The notes under the pieces: model-generated
Databases searched by the model: none
Seen by the model: the letters and a program-made list of their open reading frames with translations, nothing else
What the model was told of the DNA's origin: nothing
Shown here: positions 53,401 to 64,000 of the stretch, piece by piece
Numbering within the stretch: the first letter of the stretch is position 1
Layout: each line of letters begins with the position of its first letter
Assembly (NCBI GenBank): GCA_947846985.1
Contig: CANTUZ010000004.1
Location: forward strand, 6,686,927-6,750,926
Direction of reading: 5' to 3'
Source: Fratercula arctica
Taxonomy: Eukaryota; Chordata; Aves; Charadriiformes; Alcidae
DNA length: 64,000 nt
Program-made: the position numbers and the translations under genes

Positions 53401-56400
53401 TCTCTTACCATTACATCAGAAATAATTCTGAAGGCATTACATACTGCTAATATTTCAAAGTTACTTAGAGATTGATATGGTATGTGTGTTGCTGACTTTG
53501 CGTTACTCTGAAGCAACTCAGTTCCGCAAGAAATTCTGGAGACAAGTAACCGCTTGGAGCCTAAAACTGTTCCACTGTTGTTACTGCTTTTTCTTTTCAT
53601 TTTAAAATCTTGTAATTAATATTTAAAAAAAAAAAAGGCAAATACAAACCATCTGTGAAACACAATGAAATTGTTAAAAGCTGTATCCATGACGATCTCT
53701 GGGCAGGGAGCCATAACACAACTAAGCATTCAGCCAGCACGGTATAATTATAAATTAAACATATCTAAGTAAAACAAATTCCAAGTTGAAAATAAAATAA
53801 AAATCCACCACTTCTGCTTATTTCTTTGTGATAGAGGATTATATTAATCTCAGTTTTAGAGATTACCATCTATCCTGCATACTGCAAGCTCTGTGGTGTC
53901 AGCATACTCTCTACAAGTGGGGTTTCTTGGAGGAGGCACCTCATCAGACATTGCTAAAGCTTGTATTTCAGTCAAAACAGGCTGAATTCAGGAGGATTTA
54001 GAGCAAGTCTGGAGCTCGCTGGTTTTTTTTGGAGATACCATGTAACGGCGTGTAATGATAGTCTACGTTTATGACCTATATAAATGTGCCTCCTGTTCTG
54101 GAAAATGGTCTATTCAGTTCATATCAACTGGATTCATTTAAATAAAGGGTCATTGACAATGATATGTTGAGACATAATCTTTTTACGCTTAAACTAGAAT
54201 GCAATCTCTAGTACTTTTGTATTTCCTGTTGTTTTTTTACTAACATATCCTCTGTCTTACTTTGATCTAAAGGGCCATTTTGCATTTAATATTAGACGAA
54301 ACCTTTAAGCCAAACTGGATCTGATGACTCTTGGGACATGCTTGAGGTAAATACTCTTTCAGCAAAGTCATCTAAGTATTTGTAATAGCAACTTATGTTA
54401 TCGTTTATGCTGTATTTCCTGGAGGAGCAAGACAAATGGAAACTTTAGTTACTGAAAAAGAAAAGTCAGAAAAAGAACTTAAATCTTGTAAATAAATGAA
54501 ATGGATGCTGACACAATGTTTAAGACTGTTGCTGAACATTTTCCTTTCATGTAAACCAGATTTATTTTTTAGTTTTCTATGCATTCCCCTATCTTTGACA
54601 GAATGATGTTACCCTCAGTTTTAGAGCTTAGATTCATATGTTGAATAGATCTGTCTTCTCCATCAAAACCAGAAGTATTAATTAGAATTGAAGATGACTA
54701 CAATAAAGCAAAACTCTCCAGAATAAAATTTCTTCATATGGATCAAATCAGTCGTGAGACTGAATAAACAGATTATTTTATCATGGAGGTTCAAAATAGC
54801 TGCAAGAAAATTATTTGACCAGTCAGGTACATAATAACATAGTACACCAAACATAACACAATTTTTTGAACCTTCATCATTTTAAAAACCAAAAAAAAGT
54901 CTACTCCCTCATATAAATAATCCTAAATTTATAATCACTTATTAAGGTGTTTTGAGTAGGAAAAACTTAATTTTATACTTTGAAGAGGAGCATAAACCAA
55001 TGGCTTTTAAGGGAAGGCTCATCAGGTGAGTTTTTTTATGGGCATTCAAAGTCAATAAAGGTGTTCATAATAAACAGAAGTACTGTAACAAATGTAAAGC
55101 TTTCAAGCTTAATTCAAGCTTTTGTGCTTGCTGATTAGATGTTCTGTTTTTCCCTTATGACATCGTTATAGAAATAGAGACCACTTATTTCATTGTGAAT
55201 TTCTGTACTTGGTTTTGGAACTTTAACCCTGTGAAGGGATATGATAGAATTTCAGAATTCTGCCTGATGCTCATTGTAAGTTTTACTTTAAGCAGAACAG
55301 CTTTTGTTTCTGATTGTAAGCCAATTACTTGAAATTTCTTCTGTTTTGTGCTGAATAGAAAATCTGCTTTCTTCCACTTCCCTTCCAATTTTTAAAAAAA
55401 GCTGCAGCATTCATAGCAGCTTATTACTGCTCAGTCTCCTAGAAAGAACAGGAAATTAGAGCTCTGAAATGAAAGTAATCTAAAAATAATAATAGAAGGG
55501 TAACGTAATGTAGCATCAAAGGTCGTATTTCATGATCTGCCCAAGATGTAATTCTGAAGCGCTGAGCAGGTGAGATTCTTGGTCCTGTTTCAAGGGGGTG
55601 TAAGTATGCCACCAACGGATTTCGTCACTAGAAAGGCTGGCTGGGGAAATGATTGGTATTATTTATATCCACTCTATTAATCTCCATAATCTCCCCCAAC
55701 TTCTCAGCTCTTCCTTTGTTTCCTAGGTGTGTTAAATCAGCAAATCTTAGCACTGCTGTCATCCAGTCTGTACTTTCTGGCTCTCTACCATCTGAAAAAC
55801 TATTCTCTGGACAAATTGGATTCTGGAAGTAAGTCTTCTGTGCGCCTCGTGGGATAACATGAACAGCAGCAGCCCAGAGCTGTTGTGCTTAGTCAACTTA
55901 AAATGACAGCTGCAGTTAATAATAATTAGAACTTGTTAACACCAAGTGCATTGGTGATTCTTAGGAAATAAATGCCTGCTTGTTCACTGGTGATTTAATT
56001 GAATTAATGTATAGACTATCAAGCAGCCAACAACAGCAGTGACTGGGGAAAGACATGAATCCAACTAACTTCCCCCACTTCTAATTCTTCAGAGACTGTT
56101 TATTGAGATTTTTTACCCTGAAATGCTGAATAAAAGGATATTACATAAATTGGCTGACATTTGCAGTGGCCTAGCTAATTCTTGTTGCCGTGTGTGTGTG
56201 GTGGCTGTGCGTGTATGCGCACATGTGCTTGGTATTGTCAATGAGCTCCCGACCCACTCCCCTCTGCTCCCTGCAGGCTGTTCTGAGACTGAATTTTGGG
56301 GGTTACGTAAGAGACAATCCAGGAAAACATACCGAGAGATTTGGAATTTACCCTCAGCACTAAACTCTTTCCTCCGTTGTGTCATACACTTTAAAAAAAT

Positions 56401-56609
56401 TTTTGTTTTTGTTTTGTGGAATGCCGGGTTGTGTCTCATCTGAAAAAATGATGTCTGTCTGTCTTGGGGAGGGAATTGGGTGTACCAAAAAGACTTTTGC
56501 TTGCTTCTGCTTTCCATGGGCTGTGGCTGTTGTCCCTGGAGTCAAAAATCTCTTCTTTCTCTAACACTTGGGAATTGAAGATTAACAAGGGCAATAGTGC
56601 ATCAAAGGG

Positions 56610-56615
<6 letters not shown>

Positions 56616-56637
<22 letters not shown>
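56616..56637 (+). repeat. Poly(A) tract, 22 bases
   Basis: Uninterrupted A homopolymer. No recognisable element precedes it. Confidence 0.9.
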
Positions 56638-56641
<4 letters not shown>

Positions 56642-57995
56642 AAGTGCCATGCAAATGGCAGCTGCATCCTGGGAGAGGGCTAGCAACAGGTACTATGTCT
56701 AAGAACAGTTATTCTTTTCCTCTAAGACAAATTATTTGCCTTAAAAAGTAATGTGAGATTGTACTTCATGGTCGGTGACAATGGTGTCACTTCAAGTGAG
56801 ATTAGGTTGACTTGAAAATCATAAAGCATGCGTTCCAGTGAGAGGAAGCACGTCTCATGCATTTCAACATGAACATCGTTTGCTATGTGTAGCCCTTTTC
56901 TGAGTTGTTCTCATTCTGAATGCTCTTTTCTATTCCTACACGTTTGTAAGGATTTTTTTTCAACAAATTTTGACAGACTGACCACAACTTGTTGAAAGCA
57001 CGCGACAGTAGAATTTTCTTAAACTAGTGTGAAACTGTGCAGTGCTATTTATCACACGTGATTTTTCTCTTGTGGCCTAAAACCTTAATCCTGATTCCAC
57101 TGAAGTTTCATAGCAAAGGTCTTATTGATATTTTTTTTTTTCTTTTAAACGCAGCTGGAATAAGACCTTTATGTCCTGCCTCTTCTTTGTAATGTATTCA
57201 AGATAATGCTTTTAAAAGTGGGGAAATTCTTAACCATTCTGAACTTGATCTTCTGCAGGTTGACGTCAATGACAGACAGTTAACTACAACAGAGTAGGAA
57301 TTACAGCTAAATTACTCCCAGTACCACTGCTTTTCATGTGCTAAGATCAATAGATCAAATTCAGACATGAGGTAAGCAAATGCAGCTCCTTTTGTTTATA
57401 CTCATTTGTACCACATCTGAATTGTGTCCAATTCCATCTAGCATACTAAGCTAATTGCATACGGTTTGTTCCAGTCTTTTCATCTCATTACTTACAGCAT
57501 GGCTTGCCTTTCTTGCTTGTAACCATCCTGGAAAAAAGCTTTGTGTCTGAGAGGTAATGTAATTGTGTTTTCAATTATCCCACGTGATAGTAATCCAAAC
57601 ATCGTAATATATGCTAATCTGTTTTTTAAAGACAGTACACAAAGTTGACATAAAGAGACTGAAATACAAATAGTTAAGAGACTATTCAATGCTTATCGAT
57701 TTCGTTTGTGAATGGAAGAACAAAGGTAGCCTGCTTTACTAATTTTAACAATCAAAACTATTCACCTCTGTCACCTCCTAACACGTGACACAGTAACACT
57801 CACATTGCAGCTTTTTTCCTAGACCACTAGGAATTTGGTAGTGTGTCTTGGGCATCTGGCAGCCAAAATGCATTTGTTCACCCCTTCATAAAATTTCAGG
57901 GGCCTCTTTTTCTTCTTCTTCTCAGAAAAATTACTTCCATCTGTTAAGCACAATTCCTTAAAAAATAACTGGCTAAAGCTACAAATTATGTTTTC

Positions 57996-58012
57996 TTTTT
58001 TTTTTTTTTTTT
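57996..58012 (+). repeat. Poly(T) tract, 17 bases
   Basis: Uninterrupted T homopolymer preceded by TTTTC. Confidence 0.9.
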
Positions 58013-59212
58013 AACGCAAATCAGTATTTCTGTCACATTTTTACTCAGTTGCCCTTACTGCAGGTCCTAGAACCAAGCGGTTTCACGTATGTGATGTGTA
58101 GGGCCAGGTCTTCTAGTGAGAACTGATAGGTACTCAAACATCTTAAAACTAATGGCTATCACAATCAGTTGAAAGAGCCCAGTAGATTTTTAAGGGATTT
58201 GGATTGAGGCCTGAATTGACTCTGGTTTTAGAGTGCTGAGATGCTTTATTGGTGCTTAACTTGAAGAGCATGGGAGATGTTGTCTGGGAATCACCTCTTT
58301 AAAAATGGCAGGCAAAGTGGAGATACCCTAAAATATTAATTTCTCAAGAGTTATGCTCAGGATATTGAAGGGAAGAGTTCAAGGAAAAATGACAGAAAAA
58401 GTTTGATTTAAAGAGGCTTGTCATCAAGCTAACAACTCCAATGAAGTTAATTTAATTGCAGTCATCCTCTGAGCTTGAAAAAAGTTTTAAATAGAGCTCC
58501 CAAAGGTCCAATTAACTCATGAAACCACTCACTAATTGTGTGCCTGCCAGTCATGTGACACTGGCTGGGCTGCATTAAACATGGAATCAACTTAGTTCAA
58601 AATAATAGTTGAACTAATTGTTTAATAAAATCGCAGATTTTGTTAGATAGGTAACCTAACTTTATATTTGTTATAGGCTCTGGAGAAAACATGCATTGGC
58701 AGTAACTCATTCCTTATGTTGCGTTTTCCACTTCTTCCTGCTCTCCTACCCCTAGCTCCTGAGAGCTTTGTTATACTTGTAACTGTCTCCTCTGTCTGCC
58801 CCTATGGAACATGGAGAGTTCTCCTAGAAACCATACAAGAAGAGCACAGACTGTTAAGAGTCAGCAGAACATGAAAAGGGTTGGCTCTAGCGCTCACAGA
58901 AAAAGCTTTACAGTAGAAAGCTGGCTCTTCCCCTTGTGATGACTGTTGGGATGAGAAGATAGACTGCATTCCTCCTCCCTCGGAGTTTCAGAGTTTTTTG
59001 TTTGCTAAAGATCACAGTTCTCTGCTGCTTGGTTCTGTTCTGCATTCCGCAGCCACAGCTGGGGAAAGTGTTTATGCTCATCTGTGCCTCTGTGGTGAAA
59101 CTAGCCACTAGGAAAAAACCCAGTGTTCCCTAAAAATAACTATGCTCAATAATAAATTTGTGCATGAGATCGTATTCTTGCTCTGAAAATAACTATCAGA
59201 GTTTTTTACTTT

Positions 59213-59234
59213 AAAAAAAAAAAAAAAAAAAAAG
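59213..59234 (+). repeat. Poly(A) tract, 22 bases
   Basis: Uninterrupted A homopolymer preceded by GTTTTTTACTTT. No retrotransposed sequence is recognised beside it. Confidence 0.9.
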
Positions 59235-61132
59235 AGGCCAAAAAAGTAGCAAACAGTATATAAGGAAGAAAGGACAACCATTGCTCAGCAACTGATAATG
59301 CCTTTCACGCTACTTGGTACCACTGCAAAAAGGAGGCTGGAGTCAGTAATTGTCCTGGAAAATCATCTCCACAGATATCCTTTATAAAAACAAAGTAGTT
59401 GTCATGGCATTGGTGTCATCTTACAGTATCTGTAATGGTAGGGATTGTGACAAGACACGTATTTAGGGAAAAAAAGTATTACAGGAATTCTGTTCAGCAC
59501 AAGCTGAAGCAACTTGATGTAGGGCAGTAAATAAATAGGCTCTTGTACACTTTTCTTGGGAACATGCAAGTGCCGTAGTAAAAATACTGCTTTACCTACA
59601 TATAATTGTCATCTTTATGCACCAAAAATAAAATATAGAGGTGACTGCCAAAAAAGTCAGTGGAGAGGTGCTATTTGAGGGGTGTGAGTAAAAGGTAACG
59701 TGTTCATAAATTCCAGCCAAATAGGTGAGGTAGCCTGGGGATATATCCTGTGCACGTCTGGTTCTTCCTTTGCACGCTGCTGCACAGGGAGACTTTTATA
59801 GACCTGCAAACTATGCATTTAGCCTTTTCCTTTGTGTGGTAGACCCCTGCCTTCCCCACTTTGAGGAACAACATCGTGGTAGCTTCAGAGAGGCCTGGGA
59901 AGACAATGGGTTTACTCCTGTGGGGACTAAAAAAACTAAAAGGAATGATTTCATCATTTTCTCCTTTCTTGTATTCAAATCATCCCAGAGCAAATTTTCT
60001 TACGTCAGTAAAAATGAGAAAGGATGTTGGCTCTGGAATTTCAAAGTGCTACTTAATACCACCGCAGTCTGGCTAGCAAACTGTAGTCTGTGAAACTGCC
60101 ACCACCCTCCCAGTTCTTGTCTGGACAAACAGAAAGCTTTCCCTCATTGCGTTTATGAAGAGCTGACCCCCAGCAGCTGACACCCACAAGCACACGCTCT
60201 GGCAGACTGGAGCTCCTCAAGGGATCCATTTCATCTGTGCAGCTGAATGCAGATTGTTGCTGTTTTGTACAAAGCTCACTATATGACAGATTACATCTTG
60301 CTTTCTCCGGGCCCACACAGATGGTGCGAGTGACTAACCGATGCCTCGGCTATGGACAGCCTACACACTGATGTCATAAGAAAAGGCTAATACCTCTGAG
60401 GTGAGTCTCCTTATTTGTTTGTATTCCAACAACAACAGTGGGAAATGCAACAATGGAGAAGAAATTAATAAAAGCCCAACATCGTATTAGGAGCAACTGA
60501 CATAAACTGTGATGTGTAACCCAATGAAAGGAATCATCGATATTAATCTGGTCTTTTTAAAATAAATGAATCATTAGATGACAAAGCCCATAAATTGATT
60601 CATAAACTGCTGTCATTTTACTATGAAAACTCTGAGATTATTCTGTCTGAAAAATTGCTATTCAATTATGAATGGAAATAACAGCTAAAATACAGCATTC
60701 ATCTTGGCCAGGACACCCCGTGAATTTTACAAAAGAGACTTCTGAGCTCTCAGTTATATGCATCCTTGTGTGTATAATATATGCACACAAATACATGCGC
60801 TAAAAATGCTAGCTGGCCACCTTGATTTCATTTAATTCATTAATATCATTAATTGCAATGAATTTGACTTGCTTGTCTTTGAGGGAAAGGATTTTATCAT
60901 TATCTGCTTACTGAGTTTTTTGTTGTTTTTAGAACTTATTGACTTCAGTGAATGACTCAAGGTGTGCGATTAGTCAGACTGAAAGCCCTTAATATTTATG
61001 GCAATAAAGTTAGCCACATATATTTTTGGTATTTTCCCCTGCAGTGAAGCAATCCTAGAGGTTGTATGAGTTTGTGATTGGTTGCACTTGCTGAGGTCAT
61101 CTATGCAATAGTATCTTCTTTAAAGAAGAATG

Positions 61133-61174
61133 AAGAGTTTTGTAATAAGAGTTTTGTGATAAGAGTTGTATGAG
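61133..61174 (+). repeat. 14-base tandem repeat, three copies
   Basis: AAGAGTTTTGTAAT, AAGAGTTTTGTGAT and the more diverged AAGAGTTGTATGAG are contiguous. The 13-mer GTTGTATGAGTTT at the end also occurs at 61,061-61,073, about 104 bases upstream. Confidence 0.8.
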
Positions 61175-64000
61175 TTTAAAAAATTGTTTCAGTTTTTCAA
61201 CCTTTTTGTGGGAAAGGAATTCACACGAGCTTGAAACCAATGAGTTAAAATTCCATCTAGTTCCACAGAATTTTAGAGGAAGCCTTGTGACTGGTTTTGT
61301 TACAACCATTAAACTTGTCCAGATGCTTCAGAATAGCCTCGATTAAAGCTTCTATACCAAAGGGCTGGAGAATAGTTGAAAGGCAGGTACCAAGCAGGCC
61401 TAAACAGCCTCCTTTTTCCTCTTCCCCTTTCTTCATGTTCTGGGGACATTGGGGCGCGAAGCAATCTGACGTTGTGGGGTGGTGTTGGGTCCCCTGGGCT
61501 GGGAGGTGGCCTGAGGAGCAAGGCTCCCAGCAGAGCTGGCTGGAGATTGTCCAGCGTTACCTGTCATACGTAGGCAGGTGTGCCAGTGTGGTGGTGATGG
61601 GCAATCTGATGGAACTGGAGGCTGCTGCCCTGCCAGAAGAGGGAAATGGGAACTACTGTGAGGAGGGAAAGTGCTAGAGGAAAGGAAAATGAAAAAGTCT
61701 GTGGAAAAACTAAGCTACGGGGTTACAAGGGTTGGCTGGGGAAAGAGAACACGGGCTTTCAGCTTCAGGAAAGGTGGTAGGGATTAAGAATTGGGGAAAG
61801 GAAACCCAGCTATGGAGCACATGGCTAGGAGCCACAGTGAGATACAAAGGAAAAGTAGTCCAGAGGACAGAGCTTGGCACAAGGAGCTGAGGAAAGATTT
61901 AGAAACAGGCTAGAAACCTGTGCCTGACAGCAGGGGAAGGGAAAGGAACAGGGTGGGGATAAAGGACGAGGAGACGAGACAGGCTGGGGGTGGAGGGTGG
62001 GGCAGACAAGAGAAAGGAAGATGAGTCTGTGCCTATTTCAGTGTCCTCCTGGTTTTCATTCTTGGGTCTGGGGAGGATTACACAGCCTTTCCCTTCGTCT
62101 GCTGTCAGAAGACTGTGAAATCCACTGATAACACGCATACATTGACCCCTACTACTGCTGCTCAACGTCGAAGGGGACAACCTTTTACTGTTAATGTCAC
62201 AGAGTAATTGTGGCCTGTGGCAAGGCCAATCAGTGGGTCCGGCTTTGTCTGCATTATCATCTTATAACCCCCTTAAGGTATCAGTAGAGAATTTCTGAGG
62301 TTTAGATTAGGGCAGATTAACAACATTAACAGACCACTAAGGCTTCAGAGCATTCAGACTGGTAACAGCACCTGGAACTCTTGCTTTTCACCCTTGAGTC
62401 TCAGTTGCTTGGAGTTTGCACCTTCAACATTCTCTTTAAGGTACAGCTAGCTTTCTTTGAATATCTTCATAACATTATAGGGGTCTGTAGAGAAGTTTTC
62501 CCAAACTCCGTTTGAAGTATGAAATGGCTGGAATTCACGGCTGGTAATTGAACAAGGCAGAGGTCAGTAGCTGGCCACATTAATGTCAGAGCAAAATTCC
62601 TCTTTAGCATTCGCCGGTGGTTCTTTGGCCAGGCAATACAGCTTCTACAAAGAAAATTAACATGCAACCCATAAAGTATGAGCAGGTCCTTATACCACTT
62701 TCTGGATTATCTGCTGTCATGTCTGTAAGCAGTGATATCTTTTACATTGATATTTCATTAGTGGCAAAATCCATTTGTGCATCGATTTACTGTCTCTGGG
62801 ATAAGGACTATATAGCAACATGTGAGCCCTTTTTGCTCTTCAGGTTGCTTTCAAAGATGGGCATATTCTCACAAATTTTCCATCAAGTGCTTGGTGAAAG
62901 ACTGCATTTTATAAAACTGACGGTGTAACAACATGGTTTATGCCGGCATTCATTCTGTAATTTTTCCTGAGGGGAAAAATGAATGTAAATTAATTAGTGA
63001 TTCTGATGTAATGAGTATTGCCTTTGCATAGAAAAAGACAGATCACTGAGCAATTTAACCTCCCAGATGCTTGGAAGTTAATTATTACAGGTCAGGTTTG
63101 AGATAATAGCCTGGACAGTGTTGGGAAAGTCATTTCTTGGCAGATGACAAATTCTATTTTGGCATGAGGACGGCAGATTAGTTTTTTAAACTACCACGAA
63201 GAAATGCGCTAAGTGTCTCTCCAAGAAACAAACAAGATTTCACAAGAGCCAGCTGGCTTAAGTTGCACTTACAGTACTTTTAACTCCAGATATTGTAGGG
63301 AGGTGTAGGTTCATGTGCAGTAATGGTAAACTTGAAGACATATTGGAAAGATTTCATAGCTGAGAAAGGGCAGAGTTGCAGAAAACATTTCACCTAAGCT
63401 AGTTGTTGCATGGATGGATGCATTGGGGTGTGGTGGAGCAATAATAACTGTATCCACCCCAACGCTAAATGCTGCCTCAAAATCATTTGGGATAGTTCTC
63501 CCTCCCTAGAACTAAAAGCTAATACAGCACAAGGGACTGCAATAAGTTATCCACACTTCTAATAGCGTTCCAGGGCCTGTCTCTCTTTCCTTGAATACTA
63601 GTGTGCTGATGTCCTGAACAGTAAACTGTATTTGCAAGGGGTTTAATGTGTTGACTGTGCTACTGGAATTCTGTTTGTGTCCCACGTTTGATGCGTGGTC
63701 TGTGACCTGCTGCTACATGGCGTTATGCTCTGGGGAGCCCTTCAGTGGGGCCTAGGTTTGGGGATCCATGGAAACCATCCTGAAACAAAGAGAAAACAAA
63801 TGGGAGAGTTGTTGTGACATTCCTTCTGGAATACTATCAGTACAGATTGTTACCAAGAGAGAGGGTTTTGGTTTTTCATTCTTCCTATTATCTACCTCCC
63901 AGCTAATATATTCTACAGAAATAATGCAGAGCAAGATTTCGGTTGAGCAAGTGGTAGAAACTAAATCCATGTTATAGTAAAATAACTGTGTGGGGGTTTT

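Larger units (their letters stand above)
50457..64000. other. Intergenic AT-rich DNA, no gene recognised
   Basis: No exon of FGF2 or any other known gene is recognisable. FGF2 exon 1 is GC-rich in vertebrates and no such island appears before the window ends. Contents are A/T homopolymers and a 14-base tandem repeat at 61,133. Several AT-rich stretches dense in homeodomain-type ATTA/TAAT cores (about 58.4-58.6, 60.4-60.9 and 62.95-63.1 kb) have the look of conserved noncoding elements, which I cannot test here. Confidence 0.55.

Noticed and set aside
40591..64000. FGF2, expected downstream on the plus strand
   Set aside because: No GC-rich first exon and none of the FGF core motifs are visible, so it presumably begins beyond the window.

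Overview
The window looks like chromosomal DNA from a bird. Three things point there. There is a truncated CR1 retrotransposon 3' end with its characteristic terminal octamer repeat (about 14.47-14.59 kb). Interspersed repeats are otherwise very sparse for 64 kb. The only two recognisable genes form a vertebrate syntenic block, CETN4 next to BBS12, which in human 4q27 (CETN4P-BBS12) lies between IL21 and FGF2. A crocodilian or turtle cannot be excluded from CR1 alone. The DNA is AT-rich, except for one strong CpG island.

Layout. 1-27.1 kb has no gene I can support; it holds homopolymers, two pairs of diverged local repeats, the CR1 fragment and one exon-like segment. 27.15-33.5 kb is a five-exon centrin gene (CETN4) on the minus strand, with a poly(A) signal at 27,166-27,171. 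33.2-34.1 kb is a CpG island with two CCAAT boxes and an exact RFX X-box. 33.88-37.25 kb is the inferred first intron of BBS12 on the plus strand, and it contains a 230-base tract made almost only of A and C. 37,269-39,407 is the single-exon BBS12 coding region (712 codons). 39.4 kb to the end is gene-free in my reading; by synteny it is probably the BBS12-FGF2 intergenic interval, with AT-rich stretches that could be distal regulatory DNA.

How the genes fit together. Centrins are EF-hand proteins of centrioles and basal bodies. BBS12 is a chaperonin-like protein that works with MKKS/BBS6 and BBS10 in assembling the BBSome, the ciliary cargo adaptor. The two genes are divergent, with starts on either side of one CpG island and an RFX motif between them, so a shared ciliogenesis promoter is the simplest reading. 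I saw no operon, CRISPR, phage or other prokaryotic system. The most unusual observations are the promoter architecture, an out-of-frame AUG at the BBS12 splice junction, the A/C tract, and two adjacent hairpins in CETN4 intron 1.
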